A stretch of DNA of 32,576 bases from Streptomyces sp. OfavH-34-F (GCF_022347745.1 NZ_JAKRGC010000036.1:1-32576); one strand, 5' to 3'. Shown: positions 1 to 9,100, counted from the stretch's first letter. Notes: generated by a model from the letters alone, not told the origin. Numbers and translations are program-made.

Positions 1-43
1 AGCGGCCGGTCCGGAGGCCGGCGGCCTGCCCCGTTCCCGGTTC

Positions 44-859
44 CTACTGCTCGTACACCACCGTCACGGGCGCGTGGTCGCTCCACCGTTCGCCGTGCGT
101 GGCCGCCCGCTCCACCCACGCCTTGACCGCGCGGGCGGCGAGGCCCGGCGTGGCCACCTGGTAGTCGATGCGCCAGCCGGTGTCGTTGTCGAAGGCGCGG
201 CCCCGGTAGGACCACCAGGAGTACGGACCCTCGACGCCGGGGTGCAGGGCGCGCACGACGTCCACGTACGCCGCCTCCTCGAATACGCGCGTCAGCCACG
301 CCCGCTCCTCCGGGAGGAACCCGCTGCTCTTGCGGTTGGCGCGCCAGTTCTTGAGGTCGGCCTCCTGGTGGGCGATGTTCCAGTCGCCGCAGACGACGAC
401 CTCGCGGCCCTCCGCGGCGGCGCGGGCCCTGAGGCCGGTGAGGTAGGGCAGGAAGGCGGCCATGAACCGTTCCTTCTCCTCCTGGCGCTCGGTGCCGACC
501 TCGCCGGAGGGCAGATAGAGGCTCGCGACCGTGACGCCGGGCAGGTCGATCTCGACGTACCGCCCGCTCGCGTCGAACTCCTCGCACCCGGCGACGCCGT
601 ACCCGCCGAAGCCGATCTGTACCCGCTCGGGAGCGCGGCGCGTGTAGAGGGAGACCCCGGCCCGGCCCTTGGCGGCGGCCGGCGCGTGGACGGTGTGCCA
701 GCCCTCGGGCTCACGGACCTCCGTGGGCAGCTGCTCGGGCTCGGCGCGCACTTCCTGGAGGCAGATCACATCGGCGTCGGTCTGCGCCAGCCACTCGACG
801 AAGCCCTTCTTGGCCGCGGCGCGGAGACCGTTTACATTCGCGGAAGTCACGGTGAGCAT
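44..859 (-). CDS. xth: Exodeoxyribonuclease III (AP endonuclease, EEP family)
   Basis: A 271-residue protein of the usual length for ExoIII/AP endonucleases, which nick DNA at abasic sites and act as 3'-5' exonucleases in base excision repair. Family motifs appear in order: the N-terminal Asn in SANVNGLR, the metal-binding Glu in CLQEVRA (about residue 36), SLYLPSGE, the catalytic GDWNIAH with the Asp-Asn pair, and C-terminal SDHAPV with the Asp-His pair. The frame is open 20 codons further upstream, but the protein family begins at MLTVTSANVNG, so the ATG at 859 is chosen. It is divergent from the GNAT gene at 918. It looks like a normal chromosomal repair gene unrelated to the secretion loci. 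Confidence 0.93.
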   Translation of the reverse strand: MLTVTSANVNGLRAAAKKGFVEWLAQTDADVICLQEVRAEPEQLPTEVREPEGWHTVHAPAAAKGRAGVSLYTRRAPERVQIGFGGYGVAGCEEFDASGRYVEIDLPGVTVASLYLPSGEVGTERQEEKERFMAAFLPYLTGLRARAAAEGREVVVCGDWNIAHQEADLKNWRANRKSSGFLPEERAWLTRVFEEAAYVDVVRALHPGVEGPYSWWSYRGRAFDNDTGWRIDYQVATPGLAARAVKAWVERAATHGERWSDHAPVTVVYEQ

Positions 860-917
860 TCCGGCACGATACCGGCCATTGAGAGCCGCCAAGCCGCATA
901 GATGTACGATGCATCGC

Positions 918-1412
918 ATGAATATTCAGGTCCGGGCCTTCGATCACCCCGATGCCGTCAAACTCAACGACCTCGTGCAGCTCGAATACGCCGAGATGTA
1001 CGGCGATGGGGGCGATGTCACACCGCTGGACCCCGCGATGTTCGACCCGCCGCGCGGCCTGTACCTGATCGCGTACGACGCGCACGGCCGCCCGGTCGCC
1101 ACGGGCGGCTGGCGTTCCCAGGAGCGCAACGACGAGGGCTACGCGGACGGCGACGCCGAACTGAAGCGGATGTACGTCATACCCGAGGGCCGCGGCCAGG
1201 GCCTCGCCCGCCGCATCCTGGCCGCCCTGGAGGCCGACGCCCGCGCCGCCGGCCGCACCCGCATGGTCCTGGAGACCGGCGACCGCCAGCCGGAGGCCAT
1301 CGCCCTGTACCTCTCCAGCGGCTACACCCCGTGCGAGAAGTTCGGCCTCTACCGCACGTACGAGAGCAGCCGCTGCTACGCCAAACCCCTCCAGCGGAAC
1401 CCGGGCGCCTGA
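918..1412 (+). CDS. GNAT family N-acetyltransferase
   Basis: A 164-residue single-domain acetyltransferase that would transfer an acetyl group from acetyl-CoA to an amine; the substrate is unknown. Motif A is clear: strand MYVIPE followed by the pyrophosphate-binding loop GRGQGLARRI (about residues 85-101). It is followed by motif B, with AIALYLSSGY near residue 135. An in-frame ATG three codons upstream (909) is an alternative start. Neither start has a good Shine-Dalgarno, and the closeness of a TACGAT box (905-910) would fit a leaderless transcript, though this is weak. It converges with the DUF4913 gene, with six bases between the stops. Confidence 0.85.
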   Translation: MNIQVRAFDHPDAVKLNDLVQLEYAEMYGDGGDVTPLDPAMFDPPRGLYLIAYDAHGRPVATGGWRSQERNDEGYADGDAELKRMYVIPEGRGQGLARRILAALEADARAAGRTRMVLETGDRQPEAIALYLSSGYTPCEKFGLYRTYESSRCYAKPLQRNPGA

Positions 1413-1418
1413 CCTCGG

Positions 1419-1856
1419 TCAGCTGGACGGCTCGTCCTCCCGGGCGACGAACGCGGTGCCCGTCCACATCGCCGGGTCCGAGGGTTCCACCGGCAGCGGG
1501 GGATGCGGATAGGCGGTGTGGCCGTCGGTGGGAGAGCAGGCGGAGAATGGTCCGGTGTCGGCGTCGAGCAGGGCGTTCAAGTGCGGGTCGCAGTGGTAGA
1601 GCCACCAGGTCGACATGCCCAGGTTCTCGTCGGTGCGCAGGTGCTCCCAGGCCCGCCAGAGCGCGTCCAGCCGGGAGATGGCCTCCGCGTGCTTCCACCA
1701 GGCGGGACACCAGGTCAGCGTGGTGCCGTTGACGCGGCGCCTGATCAGCTGGGTCAGGTGCTCGGTGACGAAGGCGTCGAGGGAGGCGAAGACCGGCTCG
1801 TCGACCGCCGCCGCGACGTCCGGCTCGTCGTCGATGTCCTGCCAGATGTCGGTCAC
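1419..1856 (-). CDS. DUF4913 family protein, last gene of the T4SS-like operon
   Basis: A 145-residue protein with acidic N-terminus and a Trp-rich core: WCPAWWKHAEA, LDALWRAWEHLR, then STWWLYHCDPHL. This is the pattern of DUF4913 proteins, which are recurrent companions of conjugation-type genes in actinobacteria and have no known biochemical role. The start is the GTG at 1856, overlapping the TGA of the coupling-protein gene by four bases (GTGA), so translation is probably coupled. It has no signal peptide or membrane segment, so it is predicted cytoplasmic. From position it may assist the coupling ATPase or substrate recruitment, but that is inference. Confidence 0.78.
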   Translation of the reverse strand: MTDIWQDIDDEPDVAAAVDEPVFASLDAFVTEHLTQLIRRRVNGTTLTWCPAWWKHAEAISRLDALWRAWEHLRTDENLGMSTWWLYHCDPHLNALLDADTGPFSACSPTDGHTAYPHPPLPVEPSDPAMWTGTAFVAREDEPSS

Positions 1857-3598
1857 GGTCGGGCTCCCGGGTCGTAGTCCTTGAGTGAGGCGCGTACGGC
1901 CTCCGCGTGCGTTCCCTCCCACCAGGGGACTGTCGCGACCAGCACCGGCGGGGTGCCGGAGGCCAGCACCAGGGCGCGTCCGGGCGGCATCGCGCCGAGG
2001 TCGGCGACGTCCAGCACGCGTTCGCGGCGCGGGGAGTGGTTGGTGGAGCGGTTGGAGAACATCCCCATGCCCGCCTGGGTCGGCTGGTAGGAGACCGCGA
2101 CCGTCTCCGCCTCGAATTCGCCGGCGAGCTGGGAGAGGTCGCCGAGGAAGCGGGTGTCGGAGACGCCGCCCCCGTACAACCGGATGTTGGCCGCCGACCA
2201 GAGCTTCTCCATGCCCTTCTCGCCCCAGACCTCGATGCCCTGGGCCCAGGACTGCAGGATCGTCATGAGGATGATGCCGCGCGAGCCGTAGTGGGAGTAG
2301 AGATCGGGCAGGTCCGCCCAGCGGCAGACATTCGCCGCCTCGTCCAGGACACCGAGCAGCGGAACGGTCAGCCTGCCGCCGGGCTGCGTGGTGGCCGCCT
2401 CCTCCGCCGCCTCCACGACGGCGACCGTCAGGGCGGTCACCAGCGGACCGGCGGAGTCCTTGCCCTCCCTGGAGAGGGAATACAGGGTGCCGGTGTTGTC
2501 GGCGACGAATTCCGCCGGGACGAACTCGCGGCGCTTGGCCATGGACCTGCCCTGCGTGATCCATGGATGGACAGCGGGGTTCACCAGACACGAGGCCATC
2601 TGCATCGCGGTGCCGTAGATACCGCCGCGCTGCTTCTCCGGCGCCGTGACGACACCCTCGACGGCGTCGGCGGGCAGCACGTGGTCGTGACTGCGCAGAA
2701 TACGGACCGGGGTGTCGTCCTTGGGCTTGGTCAGCCACTGGTAGACCTGCGTGATGGGGGCCCCGGACTCCGCGGCCGCCAGAAGCAGGTACGCCAGCAG
2801 GTCCTGCCCGGCCGGTTCGAAGAACGCGTCGGTGGAGGCGCCCTGTTCGCGTGAGCCCAGCGCGAAGTGACCGGCCAGCTTCCGGGCGCGCGAGACGTCC
2901 GTGACGTAGCCCAGGGGGTTCCACCACCAGGACGGCGGCTCCCCGGCCCGCCCTTGCGGGTCGAAGACCCAGACCTCCCCCTTGGCGGCACGCGGACCAC
3001 GCGTGGCATCGACGACATCGCGCTTGTTGGAGGTGACGAGCACGGACCCGGGCGCGTCGAGGATCGCGGGGATGGCTCGCCGGGTGGTCTTGCCGGTACG
3101 GGGGCCCCAGATATCGATGTGCATGTCCTCGAAGGAGCCGTACAGCGGCCGGGCGCCGTTCACGGTACGCCCGATGAACACACCGGGCGTCGCGGACTTG
3201 GTCCCCAGCCGAGCCGCGGTGGCCGCGGCGCCCTTGGCACTGAGCTTGTCGAGGTCCTTGCCGCGACCCAGGTGGCGGGCCGCGCGGTCGACCCGGGGGC
3301 GGGCGTCGGCGCGCAGACGGGCACGAACGACGAGCGCGGCCCCCAGCAGGACCACGAGCCCTTCCGCCGCCGCGACCACCGTGGCCGGCGTCCCCGGCCA
3401 CCGGGAAGTGCCACCGGGCAGCCCGATGACGTAGGTGAACGGGTTGGCCGCAGGGGCCGGCCCGTCACCGATCCCGGCCCCCGCCAGAGCGGCGACCCAG
3501 CAGCCCACCACCACGAGGACGACGGTGAGCACCAGCCCCAGGAAGAGGAAGGGGCCGACCTCCGAACCGGGGCCCCGCTTCCCTTCGGTGGCGGTCAT
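1853..3598 (-). CDS. TraG/VirD4-like type IV coupling ATPase
   Basis: A 581-residue membrane-anchored ATPase. Two N-terminal membrane segments (about residues 15-40 and 72-92) are followed by a cytoplasmic AAA+/RecA-like domain with Walker A GPRTGKTT (165-172) and Walker B LLGVLDEAAN (414-423). The order and spacing match VirD4/TraG coupling proteins, which select substrates and feed them to a type IV secretion channel. The ATG at 3598 is preferred over 3610 because it gives the ATGA overlap with the upstream ATPase gene. It sits between that gene and the DUF4913 gene in one operon. No relaxase is encoded nearby, so whether the cargo is DNA or protein is open. Confidence 0.88.
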   Translation of the reverse strand: MTATEGKRGPGSEVGPFLFLGLVLTVVLVVVGCWVAALAGAGIGDGPAPAANPFTYVIGLPGGTSRWPGTPATVVAAAEGLVVLLGAALVVRARLRADARPRVDRAARHLGRGKDLDKLSAKGAAATAARLGTKSATPGVFIGRTVNGARPLYGSFEDMHIDIWGPRTGKTTRRAIPAILDAPGSVLVTSNKRDVVDATRGPRAAKGEVWVFDPQGRAGEPPSWWWNPLGYVTDVSRARKLAGHFALGSREQGASTDAFFEPAGQDLLAYLLLAAAESGAPITQVYQWLTKPKDDTPVRILRSHDHVLPADAVEGVVTAPEKQRGGIYGTAMQMASCLVNPAVHPWITQGRSMAKRREFVPAEFVADNTGTLYSLSREGKDSAGPLVTALTVAVVEAAEEAATTQPGGRLTVPLLGVLDEAANVCRWADLPDLYSHYGSRGIILMTILQSWAQGIEVWGEKGMEKLWSAANIRLYGGGVSDTRFLGDLSQLAGEFEAETVAVSYQPTQAGMGMFSNRSTNHSPRRERVLDVADLGAMPPGRALVLASGTPPVLVATVPWWEGTHAEAVRASLKDYDPGARP

Positions 3599-5058
3599 TT
3601 TGCGCCCCACCTGCGGTTGGTGTCGTTGACGGCGAGTTCGGCGCGGGTCAGCTCGACCTGGAGGGGGATGCCGGGACGGCCGCCCACCTTGATCAGGAAC
3701 TTGCCCCGCCCCGGAGGCGGCGCCTCACGGCCGGCCCCCGCGTCCCAGGCGGGCGGCGTCGACCAACCGCTGATCATCTCCTGTTCGACGCCCGACATGG
3801 CGACGACCTGGTTCAACTGGGGCATCTCGGCACCGGGAAGCCCACCGCAGATGACCATGCCGGCGCGTTCGACGAAGCCCTTGGCCTTCATCCGGTCCTC
3901 TTCGGCGGACAGCGCCAGCAGGTCGGACATGGTGTGGGTGATCATCGCCATGCCGACGCCGCGCTGTCGGTTGAGGCGGGTCAGCGCGTCGACCCGGTCC
4001 ACCAGTCCGCGCCCGGCCCGGAGCACTCGCCACAGTTCGTCCAGGATGACGAAGTAGTGACGCTGGGGCTGGAGACCGGCGTCGGCGAGGGCCTGCGAGG
4101 CGGCCACCGCGCTGAATCCGTACGTCCAGCAGGACAGCAGCGCCGCGGCCTGGAGGAGGACCTCGGAGTCGTCGATGGAGGAGACGTCGAAGCACACGGG
4201 GCGGTCGGTGTGCATGGGCACCGACGTGGGATGGGCGAACATGTCGCCGAGGCGGCCCTGCCCGAGAAGTCCGGTCAAGGAGGACTCCAGCGACTCCGTG
4301 ATGTCCCGGTAGCGTCCGAGGCTCCCCCGGTCCAGGGCGACGGACCGCACGAGCTCCGGAGCCTCGTGCACGACCCGCAGGAGATCGGCCATGACCGGGC
4401 TGCCGTCGTGCCGGTCGTCCAGGATCGTGAGAGCCGCGGCGATGATCGTCTCCTCGCGGTCGCTCGGCGGCTCCCCACGGGAGATCGTCAGCAGCGCGGA
4501 CACCGCGTTCAGCCGGCGCCCGTGCGCGTCCGCGATCAGCGCGCGCCGGGCCTCGCCGGTCAGCCGGGCGGCGGCGTCCGCCGCGATCGAGGTGTCGAGC
4601 GGATTGAGGTACCCGCGGCCGCGGCCCAGCGTGATGACCTGCCCGCCGAGGGCGTCGATGAGATCGGCGTAGTCGGGCTTGAGGTCACCGAACACCATCG
4701 GATAGGTGCCGTATCCAGCCAGGCCGAGCGCCATGCGCCGCACCACGGTCGACTTCCCGAGCCCCGGCTTGCCGAGCACGAACGCGGACGGGTTGAGGAG
4801 CAGGTTGGCACGCTGGAACCAGGAGATCGGGTCGCAGCACACCGCCGCGCCGGAAATCAGGTCACGGCCCAGTGGCACCCCCACCATGGGCGTACCGGAA
4901 CCGGCCGCGAACGGCCACATCCCGCACACCTGCACGGTGGTACCACGCCATTCGGGGGCGGCCTCGACATAGGAGGCACTTCCCGCGCCCCGGCCCGGCC
5001 AGCCCCGCCAGCCCGGACTCGGCTGCCGGGGCGCGGCGGGGGTCTTCTGCTTGGCCAA
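3595..5058 (-). CDS. VirB4/TraC-like secretion ATPase
   Basis: About 487 residues. Walker A is GKPGLGKST (about 96-104), and a hydrophobic strand ending in ILDELWR is the Walker B. It is followed by a Gln/Arg-rich loop and a THTMSDL stretch typical of VirB4-type ATPases. Such enzymes power pilus assembly or substrate transfer from the cytoplasmic face. A TTG at 5058 is preceded at seven bases by GGGAG and is chosen; a GTG at 5082, two bases after the upstream stop but without a Shine-Dalgarno, is the alternative. The N-terminal part is short compared with full VirB4, and the neighbouring SCO6880-like protein may supply the missing region. Confidence 0.87.
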   Translation of the reverse strand: MAKQKTPAAPRQPSPGWRGWPGRGAGSASYVEAAPEWRGTTVQVCGMWPFAAGSGTPMVGVPLGRDLISGAAVCCDPISWFQRANLLLNPSAFVLGKPGLGKSTVVRRMALGLAGYGTYPMVFGDLKPDYADLIDALGGQVITLGRGRGYLNPLDTSIAADAAARLTGEARRALIADAHGRRLNAVSALLTISRGEPPSDREETIIAAALTILDDRHDGSPVMADLLRVVHEAPELVRSVALDRGSLGRYRDITESLESSLTGLLGQGRLGDMFAHPTSVPMHTDRPVCFDVSSIDDSEVLLQAAALLSCWTYGFSAVAASQALADAGLQPQRHYFVILDELWRVLRAGRGLVDRVDALTRLNRQRGVGMAMITHTMSDLLALSAEEDRMKAKGFVERAGMVICGGLPGAEMPQLNQVVAMSGVEQEMISGWSTPPAWDAGAGREAPPPGRGKFLIKVGGRPGIPLQVELTRAELAVNDTNRRWGAK

Positions 5059-5084
5059 CGTCGTTCTCCCGTCGCGGCTCACGG

Positions 5085-6584
5085 CTACATGGCGTCGCGT
5101 ACGGCTTGGGGTACGCGCAGGTGGTACGGCAGGACAATGCCGATCGGCAGGGCGGCGGCGAAGGCGGACGCCTGCGAGCCGTACACGCGGCGCAGAGCGA
5201 CCCGGGCGGGCGCCGACAGGTTGTCGACGGCCGCCGCGGCGCGCTCCAGGTCCTCGCGGTCCAGCACGGTCGCGGTGACGAGCATCCCGAACCGGACCAC
5301 GCCGGCCCCGGTCGCCTCCTCCCTGGCCGCTTGTTCGGCGGCACGGACCCCGACGGAGTCGCGGGCGTTCTCTACCTTGGCCTGCTGGGCCTTGAACAGG
5401 GCGTCCTTGTGGTCACGTTCGACCACCCGGGCGGCGGTGGCCGGGTCGTGCGGGCGGTAGAGGAGCGTGACGCGCTTGCGGCTGATGTCGGGGTGCGGCA
5501 ACAGCAGCGAGGTCAGCACCGAGGAGAAGACCTCTCCACGCGGCGCCTCGCTCATCGACCACGTGATGGAGCACGCGCCGTCGTGCCGGTAGTGGCCCCA
5601 GGCCTCCTCCGCGCCGATCGGCCCCGCCTCGTCCCAGGTGATGCCGGTGCCCCCGTCGCCCCGTGCTTCCTCGACCAGGACGGCGACCGAGGGGTCGTAC
5701 GCCACGCGGACCGCGTCGGTGAGGTCGGCGGCGTTCATCGGGCGCGCCGGGCCGGCGCCGGTCATCGAGAGGTTGGCGGCCAGTCCCGGCAGGCGCAGAC
5801 CGATGAGTTCGGCCATCGCCGCCGAGTCGCGCCGCCGCTGCCCGGGGCGGGCGGCACCGGAGTAGGTGAGCGCGATCCGCGTGGACAGCGTCGCCGAGCC
5901 TGCCGGGTAGGTGCGCATGACCTCGTGCAGCACCTCCTGGGCGAGCGCGGGGGCGTCCGCGTCGATGTTCTCCGATATCTCGCGCTCCAGGCGTGTCCCC
6001 GGGTCGGGGGCGGCTTCGATGGTCACGGAACAGGCGACGAGGCCGGGTTCGTACGCGAGGGACGCCAGCCACTGCCCCCAGTGCGCCACCCAGGTGTCCA
6101 CCTGGTCCTCGTCGACCAGTGAGGCGCCGTCCGCGTCGCACTGGAGCACCGCGGTGTGGTGGTTGGTCGCGGGGACGCTCAGCAGGGCGAAGGGGTTGCC
6201 GTGGGCGTCGACGCCTTCGGAGAGCGTGGACGGCGCTGCCAGGCCGGGCAGTTGGCAGGTTCCGTGGGCGGTGCGGCCGAGCGGGCCGGAACGATAGACG
6301 TTCTTTCCCGATGCCTTTCCCCGGGAGAAGGCGAACCGCGCGGTGGAACGCTGCAGGCCGTTGCGGCCGTGCCGGTCGCGCAGCAGCAGAGGGACCAGGG
6401 ACAGGACGATCAGCACGCCGATGCCGACGGCGAGCCAGATCGAGATGAGCATGGCCAGGACGACCAGGATCATTCCGCCCAGCAGCACCATGGTGCCGGC
6501 CATCCCCAGGCCGTGGATACCGGGAGAGGTGGGTTTGCGCCAGTTCCCGTAGGTGCGCGGTCCGCTGATCTCACTTGCTGCCAT
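5085..6584 (-). CDS. SCO6880-family membrane protein of the T4SS-like operon
   Basis: A 499-residue protein that I recognise as the SCO6880 family. Two closely spaced membrane helices (about 24-45 and 47-69) precede a long cytoplasmic domain of about 430 residues without any Walker motif. The layout, with VirB3/PrgI-like helices followed by a large soluble domain and then a separate ATPase gene downstream, suggests it corresponds to VirB3 plus the non-catalytic N-terminal half of VirB4. This correspondence is inference. The ATG at 6584 overlaps the end of the VirB6-like gene by 14 bases. It belongs to the minus-strand operon. Confidence 0.85.
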   Translation of the reverse strand: MAASEISGPRTYGNWRKPTSPGIHGLGMAGTMVLLGGMILVVLAMLISIWLAVGIGVLIVLSLVPLLLRDRHGRNGLQRSTARFAFSRGKASGKNVYRSGPLGRTAHGTCQLPGLAAPSTLSEGVDAHGNPFALLSVPATNHHTAVLQCDADGASLVDEDQVDTWVAHWGQWLASLAYEPGLVACSVTIEAAPDPGTRLEREISENIDADAPALAQEVLHEVMRTYPAGSATLSTRIALTYSGAARPGQRRRDSAAMAELIGLRLPGLAANLSMTGAGPARPMNAADLTDAVRVAYDPSVAVLVEEARGDGGTGITWDEAGPIGAEEAWGHYRHDGACSITWSMSEAPRGEVFSSVLTSLLLPHPDISRKRVTLLYRPHDPATAARVVERDHKDALFKAQQAKVENARDSVGVRAAEQAAREEATGAGVVRFGMLVTATVLDREDLERAAAAVDNLSAPARVALRRVYGSQASAFAAALPIGIVLPYHLRVPQAVRDAM

Positions 6585-7797
6585 CGGGGCCCCCGTTAGC
6601 TGATTTGTCGACCGCGTTGCGCGCCGCGCCCTGGGCGCCCTTGACCGCGGCTGCGGTGACCGCCACGGCGACACCGACCGGTCCGGCGGCCGCGCTCGCG
6701 CCCTTCACGGCGACCCCGCCCGTCGCCTTCGCCGTGGTGGAAACGGAGCCGGCCTTCGAGAGAGTACTGGTACCGCCGGGGGCGGTACGGGCCCCGACGG
6801 GTGGCTTCGGCCCGCTGGGAGGAGGGGGCCCAGAGGAGGAGTTGCGCATCTGTCCGACCCGCTTGGCACCCGTGGCGACGGCCCGGCCCGCGCCCGCCGC
6901 GGCCCCGCCGCCACCCCCACCGGAACCCGCCGCCTGCACCAGGGGGGTGGTGAAGCGCATCAGGGCGGGCAGGGCGACCAGGGCCAGGATCATGAGCATG
7001 ATGCCGCAGATCGACATCAGCATGGTTCCGGAGTCCGCCTCCCCGTCTCCCACGATGGCGGTCATCCGGATCGCGGTCGCGTACACGATCGCGGCCGCGG
7101 GCTTGTAGAGGATGAAGGCGATCAGCCAGCCGATCGACTTGCGGAACCATGCCTGTCCGGCGGGGGTCGCCGATGCGGCGGCGCTCAGGGGCAGCGTACC
7201 GACCAGCAGAACCAGCATGGCGGTACGCACCATCATGAGCCCGACCTGGGCGATGCAGGCCAGGGTGGCGATCAGCGCCAGGATCAACGCGATGACGGGA
7301 CCGTTGAACCCCACCATCATGGACAGTCCGAGCCATCCCACGACCGCCTCGCCGAACTCCTGGCCGCTGTAGGCCTCCGAGATGATCCACTCGGAGAAGG
7401 CGTCCGAGGCCTGGGCCAGCAGGTTAAAGCCGCCCACGCTCGCCGCGGTGACGACGGTCAGGGTCAGCATTCCCTTGGCCGCTTCGACGGCGGCCTCACC
7501 ACGCCGGGTGACCGCCATCCTTCCGGCCGCGACGAGTAGGCACAACACGGCTATCCATGTCGTGATCCACCCTGTGTGCAACCAGATCCATCCGACCGGG
7601 TCTCCCTTGACCCCGTTCCCGTTCCCTTCCAGACTCGGAGTGGGGATCTTGACCCACCAGGTCATCACGGTCCCGACGAGCTTCCCGAGGCCCTCGGTCA
7701 GCCAGTTGACGATGCCCGTGAACGCGCTCGCGCCGACGTCCGACGCCTTGTCGGTGGCGCAGTCGACCCAGTTCATGGGGTTCCAGCAGCTACCCAC
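6571..7797 (-). CDS. Polytopic VirB6/TrbL-like membrane protein
   Basis: A 408-residue protein with about six hydrophobic helices (around 74-93, 108-128, 155-180, 185-205, 222-244, 258-283). A Gly/Ala/Pro-rich, basic tail from about 290 to the end includes a run of six glycines. Length, helix count and tail resemble VirB6/TrbL components, which form the inner-membrane channel of type IV secretion systems; sequence identity to a named family cannot be tested here. The start is the GTG at 7797, six bases after the upstream stop, with a GGGGG run upstream. Two N-terminal cysteines (near residues 4 and 13) could be disulphide-linked, but their side of the membrane is unclear. Confidence 0.8.
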   Translation of the reverse strand: MGSCWNPMNWVDCATDKASDVGASAFTGIVNWLTEGLGKLVGTVMTWWVKIPTPSLEGNGNGVKGDPVGWIWLHTGWITTWIAVLCLLVAAGRMAVTRRGEAAVEAAKGMLTLTVVTAASVGGFNLLAQASDAFSEWIISEAYSGQEFGEAVVGWLGLSMMVGFNGPVIALILALIATLACIAQVGLMMVRTAMLVLLVGTLPLSAAASATPAGQAWFRKSIGWLIAFILYKPAAAIVYATAIRMTAIVGDGEADSGTMLMSICGIMLMILALVALPALMRFTTPLVQAAGSGGGGGGAAAGAGRAVATGAKRVGQMRNSSSGPPPPSGPKPPVGARTAPGGTSTLSKAGSVSTTAKATGGVAVKGASAAAGPVGVAVAVTAAAVKGAQGAARNAVDKSANGGPDGSK

Positions 7798-7803
7798 TGG
7801 CGA

Positions 7804-8607
7804 TCACCCCCGCGGAAACAGCACGTAGCCGTCGGTGGTGTCCTTGGAGGCGGCCAGTTGGGTCTGGCCGCCGTCCGGTGACATCTTCTGCTTCCAGTCG
7901 CCCTCGTGCCAACGTGCCGTCAGCGGCATCGAGAGGACCTTCCCGCCCGGCGTCTGGAACACGAAGTCCACCACGGCGGTGTCCGACGAGTAGGAGATCA
8001 GCTTGTAGCCGGCCAGTTGGGGCAGCCCGAACTCGGGAGGGTAGTCGGAGGTCCAGTCGCTGCGGTTGGCGGCGACGGACTGCTCGTACACCGCCTTGGC
8101 GTCGTCCGGGTACACCTGCTGCTCGACGACGGCCCGCCAGCCGGGGCCATTGGCCGAACGGACGGAGATGTTCGCCAGGGCGAGCACCGCGCCGCGCGGC
8201 GTGTGCGCGAAGCAGCGGACGACCTGGCCGTCCGTGACAGCGGGGCCGGACCGCTGGGAAAGGGGCAGGTTGAGCGGACCGAGCTTCTTCCAGCTCAGTC
8301 CGCTCCCCCGGAGGTCGAGGACACTGCCCTCCGAGGTATCGGTGTCCTGGAGCTCCGGGCAGGACGAGGTACCGGAGGAGGACGAGGGACGCGCGGAAGG
8401 GGCCGCGGGCGACGCGGAGGCACTGGGCGCGCCGGCCACCGGACGCGCGTCGTCGGTCTTCTTGTCGTCCGGCCCGGTCAGCACCACGACGCCGCCGAGC
8501 ACCGCGATCAGCCCGATGCCCACAGCCGATGCGATGAACCCCGGCTTGGTGAAGGGACTCCGCTCCTTCTCGCAGGACTCTCCACCCGCCTGATCGGAAC
8601 CGCCCAT
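7804..8607 (-). CDS. Single-pass VirB8-like/DUF8175-type protein of the T4SS-like operon
   Basis: A 267-residue protein with a short charged cytoplasmic N-terminus, one membrane helix (about 24-44), a Ser/Ala/Pro linker (about 55-85) and an extracellular domain of about 180 residues with two Cys residues (near 83 and 132). This topology and its place beside VirB6- and VirB4-like genes fit the VirB8/TcpC role of a periplasmic scaffold, but the fold is not evident from sequence and DUF8175 membership is a tentative recollection. The ATG at 8607 follows a GGGGGGAAGAGG Shine-Dalgarno at close range. It is the second gene of the minus-strand operon. Confidence 0.75.
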   Translation of the reverse strand: MGGSDQAGGESCEKERSPFTKPGFIASAVGIGLIAVLGGVVVLTGPDDKKTDDARPVAGAPSASASPAAPSARPSSSSGTSSCPELQDTDTSEGSVLDLRGSGLSWKKLGPLNLPLSQRSGPAVTDGQVVRCFAHTPRGAVLALANISVRSANGPGWRAVVEQQVYPDDAKAVYEQSVAANRSDWTSDYPPEFGLPQLAGYKLISYSSDTAVVDFVFQTPGGKVLSMPLTARWHEGDWKQKMSPDGGQTQLAASKDTTDGYVLFPRG

Positions 8608-8655
8608 GCCTCTTCCCCCCTATGTGCTGTGAAACACGCGCTGCCCGCTGGGGCC

Positions 8656-8964
8656 TCAGACCACCAGTGCGGAGACCAGAGCCGACGCGGCGCCGACCAG
8701 AATGCACGCGCCCAGGACGTAGGCGAGGCCCGTGGCATGCTCGCCGCCCTGGCCGCGCTGGTGGGAGATCGCCATCTTGCCCGCGACGACGAGGACCCCC
8801 ATGACGCACAGCCCCAGAACGATCCATGCCACCCAGCCGAGGATCGACCTGAGCTTGCCGGCACCAGGAGGCTCCACCCCCTGTCCCGGGTTCACCACCT
8901 CGGCAAGGTGGACGGGCGCGTTGTTCGCAGCGTCTCCCGCCATGATCAGAACGTCATGCAGCAT
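8656..8964 (-). CDS. Small two-helix membrane protein, VirB2/TrbC-like candidate, first gene of the minus operon
   Basis: A 102-residue protein with a polar N-terminus and two hydrophobic helices (about 41-62 and 77-101) separated by a short polar loop with SHQRGQGGEH. VirB2/TrbC pilins have this size and layout and are often encoded upstream of VirB3/B4 genes, so a pilin or channel subunit role is likely but not proven. The ATG at 8964 is chosen because GGGGGCC precedes it; an ATG at 8943 is the alternative. There is no clear cleavable signal sequence, unlike classical VirB2. It is divergent from the wall-hydrolase gene at 9215. Confidence 0.7.
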   Translation of the reverse strand: MLHDVLIMAGDAANNAPVHLAEVVNPGQGVEPPGAGKLRSILGWVAWIVLGLCVMGVLVVAGKMAISHQRGQGGEHATGLAYVLGACILVGAASALVSALVV

Positions 8965-9043
8965 TCCGGCCCCCGGGTGTCCAGCCTCCGCGGATGACGT
9001 CGCCGAGGCGTATACGGCAGAGCGCGTCGCTCCGCCGCGGCTG

Positions 9044-9072
9044 ATCATAGAGATGAATCGAAAACATGTCCC
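9044..9072 (-). promoter_or_regulatory. Candidate vegetative promoter of the minus-strand T4SS-like operon
   Basis: Reading the minus strand, GGGACA (9072-9067) and TATGAT (9049-9044) are separated by 17 bases, close to the HrdB-type consensus. It lies about 80 bases upstream of the ATG at 8964, in an AT-rich patch of about 60 bases that stands out from the surrounding GC-rich DNA. Confidence 0.45.
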
Positions 9073-9073
9073 G

Positions 9074-9100
9074 TGAACAAACAATCCTATGAACTAGGCT
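9074..9100 (+). promoter_or_regulatory. Weak candidate promoter for the wall-hydrolase unit
   Basis: TGAACA (9074-9079) and TAGGCT (9095-9100) are spaced by 15 bases on the plus strand in the same AT-rich patch as the divergent minus promoter. The spacing is short and the -35 match is partial, so confidence is low. The gene starts 115 bases further on. Confidence 0.25.

Noticed and set aside
74..901. Long plus-strand open frame opposite the ExoIII gene
   Set aside because: The minus strand carries all ExoIII motifs; this frame is a GC-rich shadow with no recognisable domain.
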